Source of the DNA: Desulfamplus sp.
GTDB taxonomy: Bacteria; Desulfobacterota; Desulfobacteria; Desulfobacterales; Desulfobacteraceae
DNA length: 19,093 nucleotides
Direction of reading: 5' to 3'
Assembly (NCBI GenBank): GCA_015232935.1
Contig: JADFYT010000013.1
Coordinates: 1 to 19,093 of the forward strand
The translations under genes and the position numbers were made by a program. The notes under the pieces were generated by a model. It was not told where the DNA came from, did not search any database, and was given only the letters and a program-made list of their open reading frames with translations. Below, in pieces: positions 7,849 through 13,992 of the stretch. Numbering within the stretch: the stretch's first letter is position 1; the number at the start of each line of letters is the position of its first letter.

Positions 7849-8769
7849 ATGAATCAAGCCATTGTGATAAAAGAAAAAAACATTCCAATAACAGAAAACG
7901 AGACCGTGCCTCCTCATCCTTTAAAAGAGTTCTGGAAATATTTCAGTGAAAACAGAGGTGCTGTTATAGGACTCTATTTTATTGCGGGGGCAATCTTGTG
8001 TGCGATTTTTGCGGACATCATTGCACCTCACAGCCCTTTCAACCAGTACAGGAGCGCTATCTTGCAACCTCCTTTCTGGATGGAGGGTGGAAATACCGAA
8101 TTTATACTTGGTACTGATGATGTTGGAAGAGACATCCTGTCCAGATTGATATTTGGAGCAAGATTGAGCCTTTTTGTTGGAGTCATTGTTGTGACGCTCT
8201 CTCTTGCAGCAGGTATAATTCTTGGTGTGACAGCCGGATATTTTGGTGGATTTTACGAGACGGTTGTCATGAGGCTTATGGACATCATGCTTGCCCTGCC
8301 AAGTCTTCTTCTTGCAATGGCCATTGTGGCAATCCTTGGCCCGAGCCTTCAGAACGCCATTTTGGCGATTGCGATAGTTGTGCTTCCTCACTATGTCCGA
8401 CTTACCCGCGCATCAATAATTGCTGAAAAAAACAAGGATTATGTTACAGCCTCACGCGTAAGTGGTGCAGGGCCGCTAAGAATGATGTTCAATGTTCTTC
8501 TTCCCAACTGCATGGCTCCTCTGATTGTCCAGGCCACCCTTGGATTTTCCGCCGCCATTTTAGATGCTGCTGCCCTTGGATTTCTTGGTATGGGTGCCCA
8601 GCCTCCAACTCCTGAGTGGGGTGCCATGCTTGCCAACTCCCTTCAGTTTATCCAGAGAGCCTGGTGGGTTGTCACCTTTCCGGGAGTTGCAATCCTTCTT
8701 ACAGTGCTTGCTTTCAATCTTGCCGGTGATGGTCTAAGAGACGCTCTGGATCCTAAAATGAAAAGATAG
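7849..8769 (+). CDS. dppC: Dipeptide ABC transporter, permease DppC
   Basis: The second inner-membrane channel subunit, partner of DppB. Its 306 residues align along their length with E. coli DppC (300): GTDDVGRDILSRL (88-100), AGYFGGFYE, DIMLALPSLLLA, PHYVRLTRAS, GFLGMGAQPPTPEWG and the C-terminal GDGLRDALDPK. The N-terminal OppC_N region precedes the BPD_transp_1 domain, and the EAA loop is about 193-220 (NKDYVTASRVSGAG). AGGA (7835-7838) is 10 bases before the ATG. It is separated from dppB by the antiporter and DUF3124 genes and followed by dppD after 95 bases containing a palindromic repeat. Confidence 0.95.
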   Translation: MNQAIVIKEKNIPITENETVPPHPLKEFWKYFSENRGAVIGLYFIAGAILCAIFADIIAPHSPFNQYRSAILQPPFWMEGGNTEFILGTDDVGRDILSRLIFGARLSLFVGVIVVTLSLAAGIILGVTAGYFGGFYETVVMRLMDIMLALPSLLLAMAIVAILGPSLQNAILAIAIVVLPHYVRLTRASIIAEKNKDYVTASRVSGAGPLRMMFNVLLPNCMAPLIVQATLGFSAAILDAAALGFLGMGAQPPTPEWGAMLANSLQFIQRAWWVVTFPGVAILLTVLAFNLAGDGLRDALDPKMKR

Positions 8770-8792
8770 CAGGGGATATAAGACGATCAATT

Positions 8793-8825
8793 GCTTCTCC
8801 TGAATCAAAGATTCAGAAGGGGAGT
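8793..8825 (+). repeat. Dispersed palindrome (GAATC-AAA-GATTC family), copy 1
   Basis: CTGAATC, AAA, GATTCAG forms the core hairpin, with imperfect outer arms (CTTCTC on the left, AAGGGGAG on the right). It lies in the dppC-dppD gap and matches the copies at 9818 and 10984. The outer arms are degenerate compared with the copy in dppF. Confidence 0.75.
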
Positions 8826-8864
8826 TCTCGACAAGGAAGTTAAAAACAGGAAGACAAAAAAACA

Positions 8865-9827
8865 ATGACAAAATTAGTGGAAATCAAAAAGCTGTCTGTT
8901 GACTTTGACGGATTCAAGGCAGTAGATGATGTAGATCTTACGGTGGATGCCGGAAAGGTGGTTGGTATTGTCGGTGAGTCTGGTTCAGGCAAAAGCGTGA
9001 CTCAACTGGCTCTCATGGGCCTTATTCCCTATCCAGGTATTATTGAAGCTGAAAGGTTGATGTTTAATGGAAACGATCTTCTGAAAATGCAGGACAAAAG
9101 ACGACGTCAGATCACCGGCAAAGATGTTTCCATGATTTTCCAGGAACCAATGACAAGCCTTAACCCCTGCTTTACTGTTGAGTACCAGATCAGTGAAGCT
9201 CTTAAAATCCATGAAGGGGGAACACGGCAGCAAAGACGCGACAGGGTCATTGAACTTCTTTCACAGGTAGGAATTCCGGTGCCTGAAGACAGGTTGAAGA
9301 GTTTTCCACATCAGCTTTCCGGCGGTATGTGCCAAAGAGTCATGATTGCCATGGCTATTGCCTGCAATCCAAGTCTTCTTGTTGCTGATGAGCCAACCAC
9401 AGCCCTTGATGTGACAATTCAGGCACAGATTCTGGAGCTTCTTGTTGATCTTCAAAAAAAAAACAACATGGCACTTATTCTCATTACTCATGACATGGCT
9501 GTTATAGCAGAAACCGTAGAAGATGTTGTTGTCATGTATGCCGGGCAGGTTGTGGAGAAAAACAGTGCTCAAAATATTTTCACATCACCTTCTCACCCAT
9601 ACACACATGCTCTTTTGAACGCACTGCCGGAAAGAAATGTACAGGCCAGAAGGCTTCCTACCATTCCAGGAATAGTTCCAGGAAAGTATAACAGGCCAAA
9701 GGGGTGTCTATTTCATCCGCGATGCTCTTTTGTTCAGGAGATCTGCAAAAAAGAGATTCCGGCTTATACCCGGAAAGATAAAATGGCTGTAAGGTGCCAC
9801 TTTCCACTTGTCAACTACCCCTCCTGA
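8865..9827 (+). CDS. dppD: Dipeptide ABC transporter, ATP-binding protein DppD
   Basis: A cytoplasmic ATPase that drives dipeptide import together with DppF. Over 320 residues it shows Walker A GESGSGKS (37-44), Q-loop Q93 (FQEPMTSLNP), signature LSGGM (151-155), Walker B LLVADEP (171-177) and the switch His at 209 (THD). The C-terminal oligopeptide-transporter extension has four cysteines (C281, C287, C294, C311), a spacing that could hold an iron-sulfur cluster. AGGAAG (8850-8855) is 9 bases before the ATG. The stop codon is supplied by a palindromic repeat (TGA inside CTGAATC at 9824-9830), so the last residues (NYPS) run into the repeat. Confidence 0.95.
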   Translation: MTKLVEIKKLSVDFDGFKAVDDVDLTVDAGKVVGIVGESGSGKSVTQLALMGLIPYPGIIEAERLMFNGNDLLKMQDKRRRQITGKDVSMIFQEPMTSLNPCFTVEYQISEALKIHEGGTRQQRRDRVIELLSQVGIPVPEDRLKSFPHQLSGGMCQRVMIAMAIACNPSLLVADEPTTALDVTIQAQILELLVDLQKKNNMALILITHDMAVIAETVEDVVVMYAGQVVEKNSAQNIFTSPSHPYTHALLNALPERNVQARRLPTIPGIVPGKYNRPKGCLFHPRCSFVQEICKKEIPAYTRKDKMAVRCHFPLVNYPS

Positions 9828-9854
9828 ATCAAGGATTCGTAAGGGGCTTGTAAA
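9818..9854 (+). repeat. Dispersed palindrome (GAATC-AAG-GATTC family), copy 2
   Basis: CCCCTCCTGAATC, AAG, GATTCGTAAGGGGC, then TTGTAAACG. The last bases match the tail of the copy at 10984 (GGGGCTTGTAAA). It overlaps the last codons and the stop of dppD. Confidence 0.8.
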
Positions 9855-9897
9855 CGTAAACGCCCGGGTTGAATCTGTTTTCACAAGATGACAATCA

Positions 9898-9956
9898 GAC
9901 CTTCGTGGCCGTTGTGTGGCCGACTCGAATAATGAAAATAAAAATGCGTTTTCATG
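9898..9956 (-). repeat. Twin-hairpin dispersed repeat, copy 2 (inverted)
   Basis: Read on the minus strand this is GAAAA, 10 bases, TTTTC, ATTATTCGAGTCGGCC, a 7-base loop, GGCCACGAAGG. That is the same order and spacing as the plus-strand copies. It lies in the dppD-dppF gap. Confidence 0.75.
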
Positions 9957-10002
9957 GCAAATTAATAAATAAATTTTTGATTCCAGAATGGAGTTTTACA
10001 AT

Positions 10003-11064
10003 ATGAGTGCCAGCAATCCTGTAATATCTGCCAGTAACCTTAAAAAATATTATCCGGTAAAACAAAGCGGATTTTTTAAAAAGGATATCCTTCTCAAAGC
10101 CCTGGACGGTGCGTCATTTGACATAGAGCCCGGCAAAACCCTTGCTGTTGTGGGTGAGTCTGGCTGTGGAAAATCTACTCTTGCCCGTTTGGTGACAATG
10201 ATAGAACAGCCAACATCAGGTGAATTTGATATTGCTGGCATAAATGCCGTCACCAGCGGCAAGGCACAGAAAAGAACTCTTAGAAGCAAGGTTCAGATTG
10301 TATTTCAGGATCCTTACGGCTCTCTCAATCCACGCAAAAAGGTAGGAGATATTCTTGAAGAGCCTCTTATAATAAATACAAGCCTCTCCAGGAGCCAGAG
10401 ACGTGAAAAGGCTTTGGCCATTATGGAGAAGGTCGGTCTTACCCCTGAGCAATACAGCCGTTATCCACATATGTTCTCAGGCGGGCAGCGCCAGAGAATC
10501 GCGGTTGCGAGGGCATTGATGCTCAATCCCGCCCTTGTAATCGCAGATGAACCTGTATCTGCATTAGATGTATCTGTCCAGGCACAGGCACTGAATCTTC
10601 TTATGGATCTTCAGGAGGAGATGAACCTTGCCTATCTTTTTATATCCCATGATTTGAGTGTTGTTCGTCTGATATCACATGAAGTCATGGTTATGTATCT
10701 TGGTCGGGTTGTTGAGCAGGGAGAAAAAAACACCATTTTTGACAAGCCTCTCCATCCATATACAATGGCTCTTCTGGCTGCCACACCTCATGTGAATATC
10801 AAATCACGGCAAAAGAGAATACGGCTTTCAGGAGAGCTTCCTTCTCCTTTGAATCCACCTCCAGGCTGTACATTTCACCGTCGTTGTGCTTATATGAGTG
10901 ATATTTGCAGACAGGTTGCCCCAGAATCAAGGCGTCTTGAAAACAGAATGGTTGCGTGTCACCATGCGGAAAAGATGTCAACTGCCCCTTCTGAATCAAA
11001 GATTCAGAAGGGGCTTGTAAAAAACCTGGTTGACAAGGGGGCACAGGATGAAAATGCAATCTGA
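10003..11064 (+). CDS. dppF: Dipeptide ABC transporter, ATP-binding protein DppF
   Basis: The second ATPase of the Dpp importer. In the 353-residue form starting at 10003 it has Walker A GESGCGKS (51-58), signature FSGGQ (158-162), Walker B LVIADEP (178-184), the switch His 216 (SHD) and four C-terminal cysteines (289, 295, 302, 319). GGAG (9990-9993) is 9 bases before the ATG at 10003, which I prefer to the ATG at 9988. The domain should end near CHHAE (319-323). The last 30 residues are an extra tail, much of it encoded by two repeat elements (residues 328-337 and 350-353), one of which also supplies the stop. The tail is probably dispensable. The 3' end overlaps the lipoprotein gene by 17 bases. 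Confidence 0.94.
   Translation: MSASNPVISASNLKKYYPVKQSGFFKKDILLKALDGASFDIEPGKTLAVVGESGCGKSTLARLVTMIEQPTSGEFDIAGINAVTSGKAQKRTLRSKVQIVFQDPYGSLNPRKKVGDILEEPLIINTSLSRSQRREKALAIMEKVGLTPEQYSRYPHMFSGGQRQRIAVARALMLNPALVIADEPVSALDVSVQAQALNLLMDLQEEMNLAYLFISHDLSVVRLISHEVMVMYLGRVVEQGEKNTIFDKPLHPYTMALLAATPHVNIKSRQKRIRLSGELPSPLNPPPGCTFHRRCAYMSDICRQVAPESRRLENRMVACHHAEKMSTAPSESKIQKGLVKNLVDKGAQDENAI
10984..11014 (+). repeat. Dispersed palindrome, copy 3, inside the end of dppF
   Basis: GCCCCTTCTGAATC (10984-10997), AAA, and its exact inverse (11001-11014) make a perfect 14-bp stem with a 3-base loop. The dppF frame runs through it without a stop. TTGTAAAAAA follows, as in copy 2. Confidence 0.9.
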
Positions 11065-11824
11065 TTTTCATGGTTCGGGGTGTCCAAAAACACGGACATG
11101 CCCGTTTGTTTTGATGTTTTCTTTAATCTTGATGTTTTCTTTGATCTCCTGCACAGACAGCAGTGACACCTCTTTGCCAGGCGGCACAATAGATTATCCT
11201 GAGACCTACAGCTTTTTTGACGTGGATGTCAATTCTGTACTGTCGCACAGCCTGAAAAAAAGACTTGACAACATACTTGGAGATCACTCCACCGAGACAA
11301 AAAACACCATTAACCTCAATATTAACCGGGAGGGGTTTTTAAAAGATTATTTTCCCTATTTTGACGAGCTGAATCAGAGACTTAACTCTTCTACTGGCGA
11401 ACTTGTCCACTCCCCGGTTGTGGAGCGTGTTGAGCATAACACAATAAAGCTTGCTTACAGGTATGCGGTTAAAAAGAATCTCCCTTTCACTTATGTGGAA
11501 TTTCTTTTTTCTGAATTTAACAATACACCGCTTTTGATAAGGGTAAAGTTCAAACAAGATGATTTGAATGTTGTTGAAACACTGAAAGAAAAATACGGTG
11601 CTCCCCGTGAAATACCCTGGAAAGAGGAAAACGGAAAATCCCTGTGCTGGGAACAAAGTGGGGATATTCTTGTTCTCTCCTTTGTCCCCGATCAGTTCGG
11701 AAATCCCGCATATGAGGTTATGATATATTTTGCCAAAAGACTTGAGGATTTGCTTGAAACCGAATTGACAGAAAAAGAGGCGAAACACAGAAATGGTATG
11801 AAATCAAAACAGAATGTGTTTTAG
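11048..11824 (+). CDS. Putative lipoprotein of unknown function
   Basis: I do not recognise this family. From the ATG at 11048 it is 258 residues. AGGGGG (about 11036-11041) is well placed before the ATG, and the start overlaps dppF. The N-terminus has Lys/Arg residues, then a hydrophobic core of two LMFSLI repeats, then a lipobox LISC with Cys35, so an outer- or inner-membrane lipoprotein is likely. The mature part has no membrane helices; it is mixed alpha/beta, and its segment EKYGAPREIPWKEENGKSLCW resembles small domains that end in a KYG-type helix and a WxxxG-type strand. The first 20 residues are encoded by a dispersed repeat element. The last part is Lys/Glu-rich. Its link to the dpp operon may be only transcriptional. 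Confidence 0.75.
   Translation: MKMQSDFHGSGCPKTRTCPFVLMFSLILMFSLISCTDSSDTSLPGGTIDYPETYSFFDVDVNSVLSHSLKKRLDNILGDHSTETKNTINLNINREGFLKDYFPYFDELNQRLNSSTGELVHSPVVERVEHNTIKLAYRYAVKKNLPFTYVEFLFSEFNNTPLLIRVKFKQDDLNVVETLKEKYGAPREIPWKEENGKSLCWEQSGDILVLSFVPDQFGNPAYEVMIYFAKRLEDLLETELTEKEAKHRNGMKSKQNVF
11050..11107 (+). repeat. Twin-hairpin dispersed repeat, copy 3
   Basis: GAAAA, 10 bases, TTTTC, ATGGTTCGGGGTGTCC, loop of 8, GGACATGCCCG. It spans the dppF stop codon and the first codons of the lipoprotein gene, so it is coding in two frames. The distal stem is TGTCC/GGACA, where other copies have TGGCC/GGCCA. Confidence 0.8.
11111..11146 (+). repeat. 18-bp tandem duplication in the lipoprotein signal peptide
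   Basis: TTGATGTTTTCTTTAATC (11111-11128) is followed by the same sequence with one change (A to G). It encodes LMFSLI twice, which makes up most of the hydrophobic core before the lipobox cysteine. Confidence 0.9.
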
Positions 11825-11858
11825 TTGTGTTTTTAGTGACTTACTGTTTTCTCAAGTT

Positions 11859-11911
11859 ATGACCGTATGGTCAAATCATGACTGTCTGGTTGAATTCATG
11901 ACCTTTCAATA
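11859..11911 (+). repeat. Short tandem motif with a palindrome upstream of the acyl-CoA-binding protein gene
   Basis: ATGACCGTATGGTCAAATC, then ATGACTGTCTGGTTGAATTC, then ATGACCTTTCAA: two and a half units of about 20 bases. The first contains the palindrome TGACC-GTAT-GGTCA (11860-11873). It could be a binding-site array for a regulator of the next gene, or a decaying repeat. Confidence 0.5.
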
Positions 11912-11937
11912 TTGATTTTCTACCTGACAGACATACC

Positions 11938-11969
11938 TTGACAGACCGCTTCTGAGTTTTGAATTGTAA
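11938..11969 (+). promoter_or_regulatory. Possible promoter of the acyl-CoA-binding protein gene
   Basis: TTGACA (11938-11943) is a perfect -35-like hexamer about 50 bases upstream of the ATG. The -10 is poor (AATTGT or TTGTAA at longer spacing), so this is tentative. Confidence 0.3.
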
Positions 11970-11995
11970 AGACAATAACATAAAAGGAGACTCCA

Positions 11996-12253
11996 ATGAG
12001 CGATTTGAACGCAGCTTTTGAACAGGCAGGTAAAGATGTCCAGACACTGTCCAAAAAACCTGACAATGACACACTTTTGAAACTCTATTCTCTGTTCAAG
12101 CAGGGCAGTACGGGCGATGCCACAGGCAAACGGCCTGGATTGACAGACTTCAAGGGGAGGGCCAAGTATGACGCGTGGGCTAAACTTCAAGGAACTCCTC
12201 AGGACAAGGCAAAGCAGGATTATATAAATCTTGTGGCACAGCTTAAGGGTTAA
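11996..12253 (+). CDS. Acyl-CoA-binding protein
   Basis: A small cytosolic four-helix protein that binds long-chain acyl-CoA esters, buffering and delivering them. The 85 residues are the family's usual length and cover the whole domain. Typical segments are LLKLYSLFKQGSTGD (27-41), RPGLTDFKGRAKYDAW (46-61) and the C-terminal YINLVAQLKG. The ligand-binding positions known from eukaryotic ACBP appear as Y31, K35, K57 and Y76. AAAGGAG lies 7-8 bases before the ATG, a strong ribosome binding site. It seems to be a single-gene unit with its own structured terminator region. Bacterial members are sparse compared with eukaryotic ones. In this setting it may serve fatty-acid or aromatic-acid oxidation; that is inference. 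Confidence 0.93.
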   Translation: MSDLNAAFEQAGKDVQTLSKKPDNDTLLKLYSLFKQGSTGDATGKRPGLTDFKGRAKYDAWAKLQGTPQDKAKQDYINLVAQLKG

Positions 12254-12260
12254 AAGTAAA

Positions 12261-12338
12261 AAAATCGCTTGAATCGACCTATCCACGCCCATAGGACGTG
12301 GCCTTTCGGCCGATTCATGGCTTCGCCACCGCGATTTT
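12261..12338. repeat. Nested inverted repeat (three-way-junction fold)
   Basis: Three nested pairs of arms: AAAATCGC/GCGATTTT (12261-12268, 12331-12338), GAATCG/CGATTC (12271-12276, 12311-12316) and CCACG/CGTGG (12283-12287, 12297-12301). Side hairpins GGCCTTTCGGCC and TGGCTTCGCCA lie within. It begins 8 bases after the acyl-CoA-binding protein stop. It could act as a terminator, a structured RNA or a mobile palindromic repeat. Confidence 0.7.
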
Positions 12339-12372
12339 AAAAACACTTTTCAGGCGGAGCCGAGCACCTTTG

Positions 12373-12397
12373 ACCACGCCCAAAGGACGTGGTTTTC
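12373..12397 (+). terminator. Terminator-like hairpin, second copy of the CCACG hairpin
   Basis: ACCACG (12373-12378) pairs with CGTGGT (12388-12393), with an inner CC/GG pair around AAA, and TTTT follows. The 19-base core differs by one loop base from the hairpin at 12283-12301. It lies 20 bases before the nuclease-like gene, so transcription from upstream would be cut here. Confidence 0.6.
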
Positions 12398-12416
12398 TAC
12401 AGACAAATAAAAAACA

Positions 12417-12746
12417 ATGACAACATATTTTCCATGCAATTATCTGAAAGCAGATGTTGAAGTTACTGCAGAACGTGAAAAACATATTACAAAATACCAT
12501 CCAGATCTATTGCCTGAATATCGTAAATATATTGGAGATGTCCTTGCTGATCCCGATCATGTACGCAGGAGTGAGCGTTTTGGAAATGCCCGTATGTTCA
12601 GCAGGTGGTTTGACACTGTAAGAGGTGGAAAATATGTTGTTGTAGTTGTAGTCAGTGATTTCTTGCCGATTATCCGTCACTGGGTAATTACAGCATATAT
12701 CGCAAGAAAACTTTCTGAAGGAGGCATTGAATGGAAACGCAACTGA
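12417..12746 (+). CDS. Putative BECR-fold (RelE/barnase-like) nuclease, possible toxin
   Basis: A 109-residue protein with the pattern I associate with phage Barnase-EndoU-ColicinE5/D-RelE-like nucleases (PBECR): EREKHITKYHP near the N-terminus (H23, H28), VLADPDHVRRS (42-52), a central RWF, a beta strand of six consecutive valines (74-79), and a final strand and turn VITAYIARKLSEGG. Likely functional residues are H23, H28, R50 and T92/Y94, by analogy only. No good ribosome binding site precedes the ATG, while the next gene has a strong one and overlaps by 16 bases. Weak first gene and strong second gene would suit a toxin-antitoxin pair. Activity and pairing are inferred; a harmless housekeeping member is possible. 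Confidence 0.65.
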   Translation: MTTYFPCNYLKADVEVTAEREKHITKYHPDLLPEYRKYIGDVLADPDHVRRSERFGNARMFSRWFDTVRGGKYVVVVVVSDFLPIIRHWVITAYIARKLSEGGIEWKRN

Positions 12747-12997
12747 TTTTTCAGTATGACCGGAACGCCGATATCCTTTATATTCAAACATGTCCACCTT
12801 ACCCGGAACAAGAAAGCGAGGAACTGGGGGATGATATTATTGCACGCCTGAATCCTGTGACTGATGAAATAGAAAGCCTTGAAGTTATGTTTTTTTCAAC
12901 ACGTCTTCTAAGAACAGATATTTTAAAATTGCCGGTTCTTGCTCATTTTCATCAGCTTAATACAGGAATGGACAGATGGTCAAAAGCGACGGCATAA
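12731..12997 (+). CDS. DUF2283 domain protein, possible antitoxin partner
   Basis: An 88-residue protein whose first 55 residues match the DUF2283 pattern: IFQYDRNADILYIQ (6-19), then acidic ESEELGDDIIARLN, then EIESLEVMFFS. The family is small, of unknown function, and is often encoded beside small toxin-like genes. AAGGAGG (12718-12724) lies 6 bases before the ATG, inside the upstream gene, so translation should be efficient and coupled. Its 3' end overlaps the start of the HDOD gene by 22 bases. The C-terminal 25 residues after the domain are unlike the family and partly share DNA with the HDOD ribosome binding site. The antitoxin role is an inference from context. Confidence 0.8.
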   Translation: METQLIFQYDRNADILYIQTCPPYPEQESEELGDDIIARLNPVTDEIESLEVMFFSTRLLRTDILKLPVLAHFHQLNTGMDRWSKATA

Positions 12998-13842
12998 AGC
13001 ACGCTGAGATAATGCTCAGGCAACTTGAGGAGATGAAGACCTTGCCAAGCGTTGCAGCTCGCCTGACACGAATGATATCGGACGAGAGCAGCTCGGTAAA
13101 GGATTTTGAAAGAGTTATAAAAATGGACCCCACCCTGGTTCTAAGGCTGCTTCGTTTAGTGAACAGTCCATTTTATGCCTTAAGAACAAGGGTTAGTAGT
13201 GTCTCGGAAGCTGTGGCGTTTATAGGTATCGACAATCTTCGCAATCTGATAGTGGTTGATGCGTTGAAAAATCTCTTTGCAGGAAACCCGGATGGTGAAA
13301 AATTTTCAAGAAAAAATCTATGGATGCATTGCGTTTCTGTTGCCATATGCAGCCAGATGAGCATTGAAAGAATATTCGGACAAAAGGGAGAAGACGCGTT
13401 TCTATGCGGTATTGTTCATGATATCGGGCTTATTATTGCGGATCAGGTTATGCCGGATGAATTCATGAAGATATGCATGGCCTGGAATCCAAAAGATAAC
13501 AGGAAAATTACCAGATATGAAGATGATATTTTGCATACAGATCACACAATAGTCGGGTATCTGCTGACCCGTGACTGGAAACTGCCGGCCAATGTCCAGA
13601 ACGGTGTCAGGCAACACCATGATAACTTGAGCGATATCGACCCTAAAAGTATGCCGGCCATAATTCAGGTTGCCGATTATATGGTAGCACGGCTTAACTA
13701 TACCATTTTGCCGCATATGAAGGCAGAGCTTTCACCATCTCTTATGATTCATATCCGTGACAATATCAAGGAGTACAAGGCCCTTGCCGAAGATTTGCCT
13801 GAAGAGCTTGCCAAGGCCGCAGAGATATATTCATTGAAGTGA
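12976..13842 (+). CDS. HDOD domain signalling protein
   Basis: A single HDOD domain fills about residues 15-215 of 288, starting LEEMKTLPSVAARLTRMI, with LVNSPFYAL (61-69) typical of the family. HDOD proteins are thought to act as signalling or scaffold modules beside kinases and second-messenger enzymes. Unlike many members, the HD-type metal positions all look present: H118, H148-D149, H190, H214-H215 and D234, though the usual Lys after HDLG is replaced (HDIGL). AGGA lies about 9 bases before the ATG, inside the DUF2283 gene. It overlaps that gene by 22 bases and is followed by the histidine kinase after about 160 bases, so it may work with the kinase. Confidence 0.92.
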   Translation: MVKSDGIKHAEIMLRQLEEMKTLPSVAARLTRMISDESSSVKDFERVIKMDPTLVLRLLRLVNSPFYALRTRVSSVSEAVAFIGIDNLRNLIVVDALKNLFAGNPDGEKFSRKNLWMHCVSVAICSQMSIERIFGQKGEDAFLCGIVHDIGLIIADQVMPDEFMKICMAWNPKDNRKITRYEDDILHTDHTIVGYLLTRDWKLPANVQNGVRQHHDNLSDIDPKSMPAIIQVADYMVARLNYTILPHMKAELSPSLMIHIRDNIKEYKALAEDLPEELAKAAEIYSLK

Positions 13843-13858
13843 CACAAAACAGGCTTGA

Positions 13859-13884
13859 CAACAAGGCAACTTGTGTTGCTGTTG
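13859..13884 (+). other. Hairpin after the HDOD gene
   Basis: CAACA(AG)GCAAC pairs with GTTGCTGTTG around TTGT, with a 2-base bulge. It starts 16 bases after the HDOD stop. No T-run follows. Confidence 0.35.
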
Positions 13885-13900
13885 GCGAAGTTAAATCATG

Positions 13901-13929
13901 ATTCAGCCACGGCTGAATGTGACGTAATA
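13901..13929 (+). repeat. ATTCAGCC palindrome repeat, copy 1
   Basis: ATTCAGCC-AC-GGCTGAAT (13901-13918) is a perfect palindrome followed by GTGACGTAATA. It recurs with few changes at 13993-14018. Confidence 0.7.
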
Positions 13930-13961
13930 ACATAGGCAGCTTCGCTGCAATTGTTATCACA
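13924..13961. repeat. Imperfect inverted repeat between the two ATTCAGCC copies
   Basis: GTAATAACATAGGCAGC, TTC, GCTGCAATTGTTATCAC. The inner GCAGC/GCTGC and outer ATAAC/GTTAT arms pair around mismatched centre bases. It lies between the two copies of the flanking palindrome, with which it may form one composite element. Confidence 0.5.
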
Positions 13962-13992
13962 GGATTGAAATTCCTGAATAATTAAATTATTT

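Noticed and set aside
4106..7849. Direct repeats marking insertion of the antiporter pair into the dpp operon
   Set aside because: Compared the gaps at 5114-5204 and 7767-7848; no shared target-site duplication was visible.
7921..8391. 156-residue open frame on the minus strand
   Set aside because: Lies fully inside dppC on the other strand; composition is Lys/His/Asn-rich with no recognisable domain.
11339..11788. 149-residue open frame on the minus strand
   Set aside because: Antisense to the lipoprotein gene; Phe/Ile-rich shadow of its Lys/Glu codons.
11906..12346. 146-residue open frame on the minus strand
   Set aside because: Antisense to the acyl-CoA-binding protein gene, which has a clear domain and ribosome binding site; the antisense product resembles nothing I know.
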